From Christensenellaceae bacterium (GTDB lineage: Bacteria > Bacillota > Clostridia > Christensenellales > UBA1750): 64,000 nucleotides of DNA. Shown here in pieces: positions 1 to 9,428 of this stretch; position 1 is the first letter of the stretch, and every line of letters begins with the position of its first letter. A model generated the notes under the pieces. The model searched no databases, was not told the DNA's origin, and saw only the letters and a program-made list of their open reading frames with translations. Position numbers and translations under genes: made by a program. The DNA is taken from the NCBI GenBank assembly GCA_031280685.1, contig JAITGM010000035.1, positions 43,282 through 107,281 on the forward strand. Reading direction: 5' to 3'.

Positions 1-1560
1 AGCGTCAACCTGCGCCCAGCCCTGATGGAAGGCGGGGGAAAAGGGGCGGAAACGCTCAAAAAGCTGGCTGAGCTTTTGGAGCTTACGCAGTCCTTCGTGG
101 AAGAGGCAATCACGGCACGCGCGGGCAAGCAAGACGATGCCTTTTCGCTGCGCGGCTACGCGCCGGGCAGCCTGAGCGACGCGATCCGGGCCGAGCTTTT
201 GGCCATTCCCGGCGTCACGATCGACGAAAGCTCCACCCTGCCCATCCGCTATTACCCGCAGGGCCAGCTGCTCAGCCATGTGCTGGGTTATGTTTCACCC
301 GTGGCCAAGGAAGAGATGGACGCGGCCCCGGGATTTTACGCCGGGGATTCGCTTATCGGCCGATCGGGGCTTGAAGCGGCTTATGAAAAGAGCCTGCGCG
401 GCACGGCGGGCAAGTCGCTGGATATTTATGACCAAAACGGCGCAAAAAGGGCCTGCGTATTCACCTTGCCTGCGCGGGACGGACTGGATTTAGAGATCAG
501 CATCGACGCAGACCTGCAAAGGCGGGCGGAAGCGATGCTGAGCGCGGCAGACTACCCCGGCGTGATTGTTTCGCTCGACCCAATGAGCGGCGACTTGCTG
601 GCGCTGGCTTCCAACCCGAGCTTTGATCCGAATCTCTTTGCTTACGCGCCAGACGAGGTGACAAAAAAAGCGCAAAAGGCCTATCTTGACGATCAAAGCG
701 GCGCGCCGCTGCTCAACAGGGCGACACAGGGGCTGTATGCGCCGGGCTCAGTCATCAAGCCCTTCATCGCGGCGATGGCGCTTGACGCAAAGCTCGTGAG
801 CCAGAACGACGAGTTCCCCGGCACCATCGAAAACAGGCAGTGGACGCCACAATCCTTTGGGCGCTGGATCTGGCCGCCGATCACCCGCGTGAGCGACTAT
901 ACCGGCCCGGTGAACATGACGAACGCCATCGCCAAGTCCGACAATATCTATTTTGCCTACCTGGCGCTTCTGGCGAAGTGGACAAGGCTGCAATCCTTCC
1001 TTGAAAGCTGCGGTTTTGCCGAGGCGATACCCTTCCAGATTCCCGTGGCTTCCGCGCGCTTCCTGAACGAGGGGGCGGATAAAGAAAACCTGCGCCTGCT
1101 GGCGGATACGGGCTACGGCCAGGGGCAATGGGCGCTGACCCCCTTGCAGATGGCCTATGCCTTCGGAGCTTTCGCTGGCGAGGGGAGCATTATGAGGCCA
1201 AGGCTGGTCAAGGCATTGCGGCGGCTCGACGGCGTGAATTACGAAATCGTTCAAAGGGTCGAGAGCGAGGTCTGGAAGGAGGAGATTTTCAGCTCGAGCG
1301 CGCTGGGTCGCATCAGCCCCATGCTCAAGGAGGTCTTTCAAACGGGCTCCGCGCGCGGCGCCGCGATAGAGGGCCTGGATCTGCGCGGCAAGACCGGCAC
1401 CGCCCAGGTGGGGCAGAGCGAAAAAAAGGAGCTTTCCTGGCTGGTCGCCTATGTAAACAGTGGCGATTACGACAGGTTGGCCCTGGTGATGCTGGAATTG
1501 CCCGCGGATTCGAGCGCGGCGAAGCGCAACGACGCGATTCGCGAGATGCTTCAGCCTTGA
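1..1560 (+). CDS. Class B penicillin-binding protein (3' part, cut by window edge)
   Basis: This is a peptidoglycan D,D-transpeptidase that cross-links stem peptides outside the membrane. The reading frame is open from base 1, so the N-terminus with its membrane anchor lies outside the window. The visible part has a PBP-dimer domain followed by the transpeptidase domain. The active-site motif SVIK sits in GLYAPGSVIKPF, the second motif is SDN, and the third is KTGTAQ near the C-terminus. All three catalytic motifs are intact. The order is that of PBP2/PBP3-type (FtsI/SpoVD/MrdA-like) proteins, but I cannot tell which one without the N-terminus. The gene ends at 1560 and is followed by a 233-bp gap before pckA. 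Confidence 0.9.
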   Translation, partial: SVNLRPALMEGGGKGAETLKKLAELLELTQSFVEEAITARAGKQDDAFSLRGYAPGSLSDAIRAELLAIPGVTIDESSTLPIRYYPQGQLLSHVLGYVSPVAKEEMDAAPGFYAGDSLIGRSGLEAAYEKSLRGTAGKSLDIYDQNGAKRACVFTLPARDGLDLEISIDADLQRRAEAMLSAADYPGVIVSLDPMSGDLLALASNPSFDPNLFAYAPDEVTKKAQKAYLDDQSGAPLLNRATQGLYAPGSVIKPFIAAMALDAKLVSQNDEFPGTIENRQWTPQSFGRWIWPPITRVSDYTGPVNMTNAIAKSDNIYFAYLALLAKWTRLQSFLESCGFAEAIPFQIPVASARFLNEGADKENLRLLADTGYGQGQWALTPLQMAYAFGAFAGEGSIMRPRLVKALRRLDGVNYEIVQRVESEVWKEEIFSSSALGRISPMLKEVFQTGSARGAAIEGLDLRGKTGTAQVGQSEKKELSWLVAYVNSGDYDRLALVMLELPADSSAAKRNDAIREMLQP

Positions 1561-1793
1561 CCGGGCCGAAGGGATGATGTTGAGTTTTTGTAAAGCGGCG
1601 TTTTTTGCAGGAAGGCATGCCTTGCCCGTCGTATTAGAGAAAACGGGAGACGTTGAGCCTTTCCGCGTTTTCCGTGCTGTTTGGCCGCATATCGCATAAA
1701 AATGCAGCGAATCCCATAGGGCGAAGGGTTGCATCTTATGAAGTGCCGGCCATAGAAAAATGCAATTCCTAATCTTTAAGGAGGGTTATTTCG
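1561..1793. other. Intergenic region upstream of pckA
   Basis: No gene is seen in these 233 bases. Near the right end is a strong AAGGAGG ribosome binding site (about 1779) for pckA. A weak sigma-A-like promoter is possible: TTGCAT at 1729-1734 and TAGAAA at 1753-1758 with an 18-base spacer. An imperfect hairpin around 1639-1675 (GAAAACG... with ...CGTTTTC) could end transcription of the PBP gene. Both signals are weak. Confidence 0.35.
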
Positions 1794-3371
1794 ATGGCGG
1801 AACTGAACTTGGAGTATCTGGGCATCTTAAATCCCGCGGCCGTTCACCACAACATGCCGGTCCCCGCGCTGGTCGAGCGCGCGCTCGACAGGGGAGAGGG
1901 CATCCTCTCAAAGACCGGCGCCCTGGTCGTCAAGACCGGTAAATACACCGGCCGCTCGCCGGAAGATCGCTATGTGATCGACGCCCCGTCCGTGCATGAC
2001 GAAATCGACTGGGGTTCGGTGAACCGCCCCATGAGCCAAGAAAACTACGACCTCATCTATAACCGCATGATGGCCTACCTGCAAAACCGCGAGCTCTTCG
2101 TCTTTGACGGCTACGCAAATGCAGACAAGGCCTATCAAAAGAAGATTCGCGTGGTGAACGAGTTTGCCTACGAAAATCTTTTCATCCACCAGCTTCTTCT
2201 TCGCCCTGAAAGCGATGCTGAGATCGAAAACTTCGCTCCTGATTTCACCATCATCGCGGCTCCTGGCTTCCAGTGCGTTCCTGAGCTTGACAATACCCAC
2301 TCAGAGGCCGCTATTTTGGTCAACTTCCCCAAAAAGCAGGTCATCATCGCGGGCACCAAGTACGCCGGCGAGATTAAAAAGTCGGTTTTTGGCATCATGA
2401 ACTATCTCCTGCCCAGCCAGGATGTCTTCCCCATGCATTGTTCCGCCAACACGGGCAAGGATGGCGACGTGGCCCTGTTCTTCGGCCTTTCGGGCACAGG
2501 CAAGACCACCCTTTCGGCGGATCCCAACCGCTACCTCATCGGTGATGACGAACACGGCTGGCACAAGAACGGCTCCTTCAACATGGAAGGCGGCTGCTAC
2601 GCCAAGTGCATCAACCTCTCGAAAGAGAACGAGCCCGAAATCTATGCGGCGATCCGCTTTGGCGCGCTGGTCGAAAACGTCGTGATGGACGAAAACACCC
2701 GCGAGTTCGACTTTGCGGATGAGTCCATCACCGAAAATACCCGCGTGGGCTACCCGGTCGAGTTCATCTCGAACACGGTCATTCCCGGCGTAGGCGGCGT
2801 GCCCAAAACCGTCGTCTTCCTGACCGCGGATGCCTTCGGCGTCTTGCCACCGGTCGCCAAACTCACCCGCGAGCAGGCGATGTTCCACTATGTTTCAGGC
2901 TACACCGCGCGCCTTGCGGGCACCGAACGCGGCGTGACCGAACCTCAGGCCACCTTCTCGACCTGCTTTGGCGCCCCTTTCCTTCCTCGCGCCGCCAAGG
3001 TTTACGCGGAGCTCCTGGGCAAAAGGCTCGATGAGAGCGGCGCCAGCGTCTATCTGATCAACACCGGTTGGTCCGGCGGTTCCGCCGGAAAGGGCGGCGC
3101 GCGCATGAAGCTGCCCTACACCCGCGCCATGGTCACCGCCGCACTCAATGGCGAGCTTGACAAGGGCGAGTTCGTTACCGACGAGATCTTCGGCGTTTCC
3201 GTGCCCACCGCCTGCCCCGGCGTGCCCACCGAGGTGCTCGCGCCCAAGAATGTGTGGAAAGACAAGGCGGCCTACGACAAGATCGCCCGCGAACTGGCCG
3301 CAAGCTTCCGCAAGAACTTTGCCAAGTACGACATGCCCGAGGCCGTCGTAAAGGCGGGCCCGCAGGGCTAA
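1794..3371 (+). CDS. pckA: Phosphoenolpyruvate carboxykinase (ATP)
   Basis: This cytosolic enzyme interconverts oxaloacetate plus ATP with phosphoenolpyruvate plus CO2 plus ADP. It serves gluconeogenesis or, in fermenters, anaplerotic CO2 fixation. The protein is 525 aa, the normal length for the ATP-dependent family. The phosphate-binding loop GLSGTGKT lies near residue 235. It is followed by the metal/substrate segment GDDEHGW, then MEGGCYAKC, and NTGWSGG in the C-terminal half. The ATG at 1794 follows AAGGAGGGTTATTTCG at good spacing. It stands alone, with its own upstream gap and a strong 13-bp terminator hairpin behind it. GTP-type PEPCK is excluded by these motifs. Confidence 0.97.
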   Translation: MAELNLEYLGILNPAAVHHNMPVPALVERALDRGEGILSKTGALVVKTGKYTGRSPEDRYVIDAPSVHDEIDWGSVNRPMSQENYDLIYNRMMAYLQNRELFVFDGYANADKAYQKKIRVVNEFAYENLFIHQLLLRPESDAEIENFAPDFTIIAAPGFQCVPELDNTHSEAAILVNFPKKQVIIAGTKYAGEIKKSVFGIMNYLLPSQDVFPMHCSANTGKDGDVALFFGLSGTGKTTLSADPNRYLIGDDEHGWHKNGSFNMEGGCYAKCINLSKENEPEIYAAIRFGALVENVVMDENTREFDFADESITENTRVGYPVEFISNTVIPGVGGVPKTVVFLTADAFGVLPPVAKLTREQAMFHYVSGYTARLAGTERGVTEPQATFSTCFGAPFLPRAAKVYAELLGKRLDESGASVYLINTGWSGGSAGKGGARMKLPYTRAMVTAALNGELDKGEFVTDEIFGVSVPTACPGVPTEVLAPKNVWKDKAAYDKIARELAASFRKNFAKYDMPEAVVKAGPQG

Positions 3372-3396
3372 GCTTTCGCGTAAAGAGCTACATCAA

Positions 3397-3428
3397 AAAC
3401 GCGGCGCCGAACCGGCGCCGCGTTTCTT
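3397..3428 (+). terminator. Terminator behind pckA, probably bidirectional
   Basis: A perfect 13-bp stem (AAACGCGGCGCCG at 3397-3409 and its complement at 3413-3425) has a 3-base loop. On the plus strand CTT follows. On the minus strand the stem is followed by TTTTTG, so it can also end the long fab/acc operon that finishes with degV at 3468. Confidence 0.85.
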
Positions 3429-3467
3429 GCCTTTTTGCAGGGAATAAAAGGGGTAATAAGGGGAAAA

Positions 3468-4283
3468 TCACTCCAGCCAGGCGGTGCCGATGACATCAAA
3501 GCCCAAATGGATACCCAGAACGATGCCGATGCGGCGAATCTCCACCGGGCTCTTCAGCCGCGCGCGCAGCGCTTCGGCCATTTCGGCGGCGGCCAACTCA
3601 TCGCCAAAGTGCTGGACGGCCGCCGCCCGGGCATCTTGGGGGATGGGCTCAATGAGCTGACGGAGCTGCTCGCGCCTGCCGCGCGCCAGGCCGGAGGAAA
3701 CCACTGCGCCGTCCGCGCAGCAAAGGATGGGGCGCTGGTTGAGGATGGTGCCGATGGACTGCTTCATCAGCCCAAGGCGACCGCTCCTGCGCAAAGGGCT
3801 CAGATCCGTGACCGAAAAGAGCGTATGCACGCGCTCAGCGCCTTCTTCAAGCGCGCGCGCGCAATCTTCGAGGGAGAGGCCTTCGTCAATGAGCCGCCTT
3901 GCCTCGCGCAGCAGGATCGCCATGCCGGCCGCTGCCGTCTTGCTATCGACCACGCGCACGCGCCCTGAAAAGCCCTTGGCGCAGACGCTGGCGTTCGAAA
4001 AGGTGCCGCTCAAGCGCGAGGAAATCGTTAGGCAGAGGATTTCGCAGCCGGCCTCCACGAAGCGGCGGAAGCGCCGTTGAATCGCCGCCATCGCGGGCTG
4101 GGAAGTGTGCAGCAAGGCGGGGGAGGCGTGCGCCGCGCCATGAAAGCGCGCCCCTTCGCGAAAAAAGCCCTCGGCGAAGGTATCGTCGCCGATGGAATAG
4201 CTCATCGGGAGATAGATCAGGCCCAGCTCCTTGCCCTCCTGGGCGGTCATATAGGCCGTGGAATCGGTGGCGATGACGATCAT
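3468..4283 (-). CDS. DegV family fatty-acid-binding protein (FakB-like)
   Basis: DegV proteins bind a fatty acid in a two-domain fold. In the FakAB system they present it to the kinase FakA for phosphorylation and use in membrane lipids. The 271-aa product shows the family start IVIATDSTA, the TSQPA motif near residue 60, and [14 protein letters not shown] near residue 90, which forms the lipid carboxylate site. It is the last gene of the fatty-acid operon and overlaps accA by 4 bases. That context fits a lipid role well. No fakA is visible in the window, so the partner is unknown. The link to exogenous or recycled fatty acids is inference. Confidence 0.85.
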   Translation of the reverse strand: MIVIATDSTAYMTAQEGKELGLIYLPMSYSIGDDTFAEGFFREGARFHGAAHASPALLHTSQPAMAAIQRRFRRFVEAGCEILCLTISSRLSGTFSNASVCAKGFSGRVRVVDSKTAAAGMAILLREARRLIDEGLSLEDCARALEEGAERVHTLFSVTDLSPLRRSGRLGLMKQSIGTILNQRPILCCADGAVVSSGLARGRREQLRQLIEPIPQDARAAAVQHFGDELAAAEMAEALRARLKSPVEIRRIGIVLGIHLGFDVIGTAWLE

Positions 4284-5062
4284 CTCTCGGGCCTCCCCAA
4301 CATTCTAAATTTGGCGTAGCGCGCGGCTAGCAGCGCCTCGGGCGGCAGCGCGCAAAGCGCCGAAAGCCGTTCGGCGAGCGCCGCCTGCAGCCCCGCAAAG
4401 CACAGGGCGAAGTCCCCGCCCTGCTCCGAAACGATGCGGTCGATCACGCCCAGCGATAGTAGATCTTGCGCGGTGATTTTTAGATCTTCCGCAGCTTTTT
4501 CGGCCTTTGAGGCGTCCTTATAAAGGATGCTGGCCGCGCCTTCCGCCGAAATCACGGAATAGACCGCGTTTTCGAGCAGCCAGACTTCATCGGCCACGGC
4601 CAGGGCAAGCGCGCCGCCACTGCCGCCCTCGCCCAACACGATGGCGATGACGGGCACGGAAAGGCGCATCATCTCCATCAGGTTTTGTGCGATGGCGCTG
4701 CCCTGCCCGCGTTCTTCAGCACCGATGCCGCAATAAGCGCCCGAGGTATCGACCAAGGTCACGACGGGCCTTCGAAACTTTTCGGCCTGTTTCATCAGGC
4801 GCAGGGCCTTGCGATAGCCCTCCGGGTGTGCGGAGCCAAAGTTGCGCAGTAGCTTTTCGTCTGTGGTGGCCCCTTTTTCGATGCCGATCACCGTGACGGC
4901 CCGGCCGCCTAGCCTGGCCAGGCCGCCGACGACCGCTGCATCCTCGCCAAAGAGGCGGTCGCCGTGCAGTTCATAAAAGTCCGTAAAGAGCGAAGAAATG
5001 CACGCAAGCGCGCCAGGCCGCCCCTTCGCGCGCGCGGCCTGAAGTCGCTCATAGGCTCGCAT
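4280..5062 (-). CDS. accA: Acetyl-CoA carboxylase carboxyltransferase subunit alpha
   Basis: This subunit, with AccD, moves the carboxyl group from biotin on AccB to acetyl-CoA and makes malonyl-CoA. The 260-aa protein has the crotonase-type carboxyltransferase core, with GDRLFGED early, then [17 protein letters not shown] and [10 protein letters not shown]. It is slightly shorter than proteobacterial AccA, which has a longer N-terminus, and is normal for Gram-positive bacteria. It overlaps accD by 14 bases and degV by 4, so the three genes are very probably translationally coupled. Confidence 0.95.
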   Translation of the reverse strand: MRAYERLQAARAKGRPGALACISSLFTDFYELHGDRLFGEDAAVVGGLARLGGRAVTVIGIEKGATTDEKLLRNFGSAHPEGYRKALRLMKQAEKFRRPVVTLVDTSGAYCGIGAEERGQGSAIAQNLMEMMRLSVPVIAIVLGEGGSGGALALAVADEVWLLENAVYSVISAEGAASILYKDASKAEKAAEDLKITAQDLLSLGVIDRIVSEQGGDFALCFAGLQAALAERLSALCALPPEALLAARYAKFRMLGRPER

Positions 5063-5918
5063 GGTCGTTTTCCCCCTCTCGCGCGCCCTCGTGGTAGGCC
5101 AGCAGCGCCGCGATGGTTTCCCGCTGGGCCTTTCGCTCGCAAATCGCGTCTATAAAGCCGTTCTTGAGCAGGAACTCAGCCCTTTGGAAGCCTTCTGGCA
5201 GCTTTTTGTGCGTGGTCTGCTCGATCACGCGCGGCCCGGCGAAGGCGATGAGCGCGCCGGGTTCCGCCAGGGTGATGTCGCCCTCCATGGCGAAGCTGGC
5301 CGTCACGCCGCCGGTGGTCGGGTCGGTCAGAACGGCCAGATAAAGCAATCCACTTTCGCTATGCAGCTTCACCGCGCCAGAAACCTTGGCCATCTGCATG
5401 AGCGATAGAATGCCTTCCTGCATCCGGGCGCCGCCCGAGATGGTGAAGCCCACGACGGGCAGGCGCTCTTCCGTGGCATGCTCGAAGAGCCGCGCGAGCT
5501 TCTCGCCCACGAGGGAACCCATCGAGCCCATCATAAAACCACCTTCCATGAGGAACAGGGCAGTCTTTTGCCCCAAGACCATCGCCGTTCCGGTCAAGAC
5601 GGCCTCGCCTTCGCCGCTTGCACGCCTGGCGTTTTGCAGCTTTTCGGCGTAGCCTGGGAAGGAGAGGGGGTCGGACTCGCCCAGCTCGGCGTCAAGCTCG
5701 ATAAAGCTGCCCTCATCGGCCAGGATAGCAAGGCGCTGCCTGGCCGAAAGCCGAAAATGCCGGCCGCAGTGCGGGCAGACATGCAGGTTTTCGAAAAGCT
5801 CGCCCTGGGTGATCTCCTTGCCGCAGCCCGGGCATTCCTGCAGGAAGGACGAAAAATCCTCCCCACCATTTTCCAGGGCGATCTTGGGGCGCTTAAACAG
5901 GGAGCGCTTCAGCATCAT
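5049..5918 (-). CDS. accD: Acetyl-CoA carboxylase carboxyltransferase subunit beta
   Basis: The beta subunit of the acetyl-CoA carboxyltransferase carries the zinc ribbon and the acetyl-CoA binding half of the active site. In the 289-aa protein the four zinc cysteines are at CPGC and CPHC within residues 33-56. They are followed by the crotonase core with GGARMQEG and [14 protein letters not shown]. The start uses tandem ATGs; the first is taken, behind AAGGGGG. It lies between accC and accA in the fatty-acid operon. Confidence 0.95.
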   Translation of the reverse strand: MMLKRSLFKRPKIALENGGEDFSSFLQECPGCGKEITQGELFENLHVCPHCGRHFRLSARQRLAILADEGSFIELDAELGESDPLSFPGYAEKLQNARRASGEGEAVLTGTAMVLGQKTALFLMEGGFMMGSMGSLVGEKLARLFEHATEERLPVVGFTISGGARMQEGILSLMQMAKVSGAVKLHSESGLLYLAVLTDPTTGGVTASFAMEGDITLAEPGALIAFAGPRVIEQTTHKKLPEGFQRAEFLLKNGFIDAICERKAQRETIAALLAYHEGAREGENDHASL

Positions 5919-5921
5919 GGC

Positions 5922-7247
5922 TTATTTCCCCCTTCTTTGCAAAAAATCGGTGGTGTATTCGCCCGAGAGGAATTCGGGCTCGTTGAGGAGGGCGATCTGG
6001 AATTCCGCGTTGTGCTCAAGCCCCTCGATGACCAATTCGCAAAGCGCCGCGTGCATCTTGCGCAGGGCTTCTTCGCGCGTCTGGGCGTGGACGACCAGCT
6101 TGCCGATCATCGAATCATAAAAGGGCGAGAGAGCATAGCCTTGGTAAAGGGCAGTATCAAAGCGGACTGCGGGGCCGCCCGGGATGTGCAAAAGCTCGAC
6201 GCGCCCCGCGCCTTTTTCGCCAGGCAGGGCGTTGACGCGGCACTCGATTGCGTGGCCGGAAAGGCGAACGTCGCTCTGGGTGAAATCGAGCGGCTGGCCT
6301 GCGGCCACGCGAATCTGCCACTTGACCAGATCAAGGCCCGTGACGAACTCGGTCACCGGGTGCTCGACCTGCAGGCGGGTATTCATTTCCATGAAGTAGA
6401 AGCCGCCGTTTTGGTCGAGGAGAAACTCGATGGTACCAAGCCCCTCGTATTTCACCGCGTTCGCGGCCCTTTGGCAGACTTCCTCCATCTTTTTTCGAAT
6501 TCCGACGCCGACCTTCAGCGAGGGGCTTTCTTCCAGAACCTTTTGGTTTTTGATCTGCATCGAGCACTCGCGCTCGCCCAGGCAGACCACATTGCCCTGC
6601 CCATCCGCGATGAGCTGCATCTCGATGTGCTTGACGGGGAAGAGGTACTTTTCTAAATAAAGCGCACCGTCGCCAAAGGCGCTCTGCGCCTCTGCGCTCG
6701 CCAAGGGGAAGGCGCGCAGCAATTCTTCATCGCTTTCGATCTTGCGGATGCCGCGCCCGCCCCCGCCAGAGCGCGCCTTAAGAAGAATTGGGTAGCCGAT
6801 TTTTTTCGCCCAGGCGAGCGCCTCGTCCGCATCACTTAGGAGCGAGCTGCCGGGGATGACGGGTACGCCGGCAGCCTGCATGGTGCGCCTTGCTTCGTCC
6901 TTATCGCCCATGGCGCGGATGGAGGCCGCGGACGGGCCGATAAAGCGCAGCCCCTTTTCTTCACAAAGCGCCGAGAAGGCAGGATCTTCGGATAAAAAGC
7001 CATAGCCCGGGTGGATGGCCTGGGCATGGCTCAAGAGCGCGGCCGAAAGCACGGCCTCTTTGTTCAAGTAGCTTTTTGCGGCCTGTGCGGGGCCGATGCA
7101 AAGGCTTTCATCCGCGAGGGAAACGTGCAGAGCTTCGCTGTCTGCCTGGGAAAAGACCGCGACGGTCTGGATTCCCATTTCCTTGCAGGCTCTGATGATA
7201 CGCACCGCGATTTCGCCCCGGTTTGCGATTAAAATCCTCGAAAACAT
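5922..7247 (-). CDS. accC: Biotin carboxylase
   Basis: This ATP-grasp enzyme carboxylates the biotin on AccB with bicarbonate and ATP. It is the first half-reaction of acetyl-CoA carboxylase. The 441-aa protein starts ILIANRGEIAVRI. It contains HPGYGFLSE, the glycine-rich lid KARSGGGGRGIR, and the catalytic EMNTRLQVEHPVTE. Length and motifs are those of a stand-alone AccC, not of a pyruvate or propionyl-CoA carboxylase. Only 3 bases separate it from accD and 4 from fabZ. Confidence 0.96.
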   Translation of the reverse strand: MFSRILIANRGEIAVRIIRACKEMGIQTVAVFSQADSEALHVSLADESLCIGPAQAAKSYLNKEAVLSAALLSHAQAIHPGYGFLSEDPAFSALCEEKGLRFIGPSAASIRAMGDKDEARRTMQAAGVPVIPGSSLLSDADEALAWAKKIGYPILLKARSGGGGRGIRKIESDEELLRAFPLASAEAQSAFGDGALYLEKYLFPVKHIEMQLIADGQGNVVCLGERECSMQIKNQKVLEESPSLKVGVGIRKKMEEVCQRAANAVKYEGLGTIEFLLDQNGGFYFMEMNTRLQVEHPVTEFVTGLDLVKWQIRVAAGQPLDFTQSDVRLSGHAIECRVNALPGEKGAGRVELLHIPGGPAVRFDTALYQGYALSPFYDSMIGKLVVHAQTREEALRKMHAALCELVIEGLEHNAEFQIALLNEPEFLSGEYTTDFLQRRGK

Positions 7248-7251
7248 CGTT

Positions 7252-7668
7252 TTAACTCCCCAAAACGGCGAAGGAAAGCTCGGCCTGCGCGACGAGCTTT
7301 CCGCGCACCTCGGCCTTCGCCTTGGCCCAATAGAAATTGCCCTTTTGGCGGGTAATTTCGCAGCAGGATTCGACTAGATCCCCGGGGCGGACCATATCGC
7401 GGAAGCGCACGGCGCTCATGCCGGTGAAATAGGGTGTTTTGCCGGCCAGTTCCGCGCCGAGCAGAACGCAGCAGGCTTGGCCCATCATCTCGCAAAGAAT
7501 CACGCCTGGCACCACAGGGTTGCCGGGGAAGTGGCCCTGCAAAAACCACTCGCCGCCGCGCACGGCGTAGTTGCCCCGCGCTTTGCCGTCCTCATCCAAG
7601 ATCGCTTCGTCGATTAGCAGCATCCCCTCGCGATGGGGGAGAAGCCGCATGAGCTCTTCCCTGTTCAT
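7252..7668 (-). CDS. fabZ: 3-hydroxyacyl-ACP dehydratase
   Basis: FabZ removes water from 3-hydroxyacyl-ACP to give trans-2-enoyl-ACP in each elongation cycle. The 138-aa protein has the hot-dog fold signature GHFPGNPVVPGVI, with the catalytic His in HFPG, and the following EMMGQA with the catalytic Glu. No FabA-type isomerase and no FabM is visible in the operon. How unsaturated fatty acids are made therefore cannot be read from here. The gene sits between accB and accC. Confidence 0.95.
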   Translation of the reverse strand: MNREELMRLLPHREGMLLIDEAILDEDGKARGNYAVRGGEWFLQGHFPGNPVVPGVILCEMMGQACCVLLGAELAGKTPYFTGMSAVRFRDMVRPGDLVESCCEITRQKGNFYWAKAKAEVRGKLVAQAELSFAVLGS

Positions 7669-7689
7669 AAAAGCCCTCTTTCCTAAATT

Positions 7690-8166
7690 CTACGCGCCGA
7701 TGAACTTGAACAGCGCCTGCCCGAATTCGACCACGTCGCCGTCGCGCACCAAGACATCCACGATCTCGCCGTCCTCCTTGGCGGTAATCTCATTGAGCAG
7801 CTTCATGGTTTCGATGATGCAGAGCACATCGCCCTTTTTGACCCTGGAACCGCGCTGCACGAAAGGCGCTTCGCCGGGCGCCGGCGCCTGATAGAAGACG
7901 CCCACCATGGGCGAGGGGATTTCCCTGGCCTTGTTAAAATCCAGGCCCATTTCCTGTTCGCCCGGCATTTCCTGCCTGGGGTCGTCGTCGATTTCGGGAA
8001 GCCTTGCTGCCTGCGCGGTCTGCGGGAAGGTCGGCTGCCAGCCGCCGGCCACGGCGGGGCCTTCGCGCCGCAGCTTTAGCGAAAAATCGCCATCCTGTAC
8101 CTCAAGGGCGCTTAGGTTTTGCTCGGCCAGCAGTTTGGCCAGCGCGCGAATCTCTTTGATGTTCAT
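7690..8166 (-). CDS. accB: Biotin carboxyl carrier protein of acetyl-CoA carboxylase
   Basis: AccB carries the biotin that shuttles between biotin carboxylase and carboxyltransferase. The biotinyl domain is C-terminal and the biotin-accepting Lys is in ETMKLLNE. Before it lie a helical N-terminus and a Pro/Ala/Glu-rich linker. The start is placed at the ATG at 8166 (MNIKEIRALAKLL), 4 bases after the fabF stop. The reading frame continues upstream, but that part overlaps fabF and does not look like AccB. The product is 158 aa, normal for the family. Confidence 0.94.
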   Translation of the reverse strand: MNIKEIRALAKLLAEQNLSALEVQDGDFSLKLRREGPAVAGGWQPTFPQTAQAARLPEIDDDPRQEMPGEQEMGLDFNKAREIPSPMVGVFYQAPAPGEAPFVQRGSRVKKGDVLCIIETMKLLNEITAKEDGEIVDVLVRDGDVVEFGQALFKFIGA

Positions 8167-8170
8167 CGCA

Positions 8171-9409
8171 TTAGTCTCCAATCCTTCTAAAGGCCAGGCA
8201 GGCGTTGTGCCCGCCGAAGCCCAGCGAGGTCGAAAGGGCGATCTCGGGCCGGAATTCAACCGCGGCATTCGCTGTGTAGTCCAGGTCGCACTCGGGGTCT
8301 GGCTCGTGGTAGCCGATGGTAGGCGGGATGATGCCTGAATTCAAGGCGAGTAGGCTCGCGATGGCTTCGACCGCGCCCGCGGCGCCCAGCATGTGCCCGG
8401 TCATCGACTTTGTGGAGCTGATCTTGACCGCGCGGGCCTGTTCTTCCCCGAGGGCCAGCTTGATGGCCAGGGTTTCGCTGGCGTCGTTCAGCGGTGTGGA
8501 GGTGCCGTGCGCGTTGATATAGAGCCTTTCGCCTCCCTGCAGCCCAGCCTGTTCGGCGGCCATGGCCATGGCTCGCGCCGCGCCGCTGCCGTCTGGCCTT
8601 GGGGCGGTGATATGGTAGCCGTCCAGCGTGTTGCCGTAACCACAGAGTTCGCCATAGATCCTTGCTCCGCGCTTTTGGGCGTTCTCAAGCTCTTCCAGCA
8701 CGAGGATGCCCGCCCCTTCGCCCATGACGAAGCCGCTCCTGCGCCTATCGAAGGGAATCGAGGCCACGAGGGGATCGTCAGCGAGCGACAAGGCCTGGCA
8801 GTTGATGAACCCGGCCACCGAGAGCGGCTCGATGGTCGCCTCCGCGCCGCCCGCGATGATGGCGTCCGCATAGCCGTGGGCAATGGCCCGGTAGGCTTCG
8901 CCGATTGCGTTGGCCGAGGTGGCGCAGGCCGTCACGGTGGGGAGGGAAGGCCCTAAAGCCCCGTATTCAATCGCGATTTGGCCGGCCGCGATGTTGCCGA
9001 TGAGCATGGTGATGAAAAAGGGGGAAACGCGCTCGGGGCCTCGGTCGCGAAGCTGATTTGCCTGGTTTAAAAAGGTATTCATGCCTCCGATACCCGAGCC
9101 TACATAGACCCCCAGGCGCTCTGGAGCGACCGCGCCACAAATGCCGCTGTCTTCCGCCGCCTGTTTGGCGGCGGCGAGGGCGTATTGGGCAAAAAGATCC
9201 AAATGGCGGGATCTTTTGGGCGGCATGCCGAAAAGATCGGGGTCAAAGTCCTTGACCTCCGCGGCAAGCTTTGCTTTAAAGGCGCTTGCATCAAAGTGGG
9301 TGATGGGCCCGATGCCGCAAGCTCCGGCTAAGAGGCTTTGATAAAAGGCCTGGACGCTGTTGCCGATGGGCGTAATCGCGCCAAGGCCCGTGATGGCCAC
9401 TCGTCGCAT
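8171..9409 (-). CDS. fabF: 3-oxoacyl-ACP synthase II
   Basis: FabF is the condensing enzyme that extends acyl-ACP with malonyl-ACP. The 412-aa protein has the catalytic Cys in TACATSANAIG and two active-site His in NAHGTSTPLND and GHMLGAAGA, the full Cys-His-His triad. The start is set at the ATG at 9409 (MRRVAITGLG), which has GGAGG eight bases upstream. The frame extends 14 codons further, but without sequence support. It follows fabG after 19 bases. Confidence 0.96.
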   Translation of the reverse strand: MRRVAITGLGAITPIGNSVQAFYQSLLAGACGIGPITHFDASAFKAKLAAEVKDFDPDLFGMPPKRSRHLDLFAQYALAAAKQAAEDSGICGAVAPERLGVYVGSGIGGMNTFLNQANQLRDRGPERVSPFFITMLIGNIAAGQIAIEYGALGPSLPTVTACATSANAIGEAYRAIAHGYADAIIAGGAEATIEPLSVAGFINCQALSLADDPLVASIPFDRRRSGFVMGEGAGILVLEELENAQKRGARIYGELCGYGNTLDGYHITAPRPDGSGAARAMAMAAEQAGLQGGERLYINAHGTSTPLNDASETLAIKLALGEEQARAVKISSTKSMTGHMLGAAGAVEAIASLLALNSGIIPPTIGYHEPDPECDLDYTANAAVEFRPEIALSTSLGFGGHNACLAFRRIGD

Positions 9410-9428
9410 GTGATGATTCCTCCGCTTT

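Noticed and set aside
748..1734. Long open frame on the minus strand opposite the PBP gene
   Set aside because: It is a shadow caused by the high GC content; the plus strand has all PBP motifs and the minus product resembles nothing.
5478..6656. Open frame of about 390 codons on the plus strand across accD and accC
   Set aside because: Both minus-strand genes are complete with catalytic motifs; the plus frame is their antisense.
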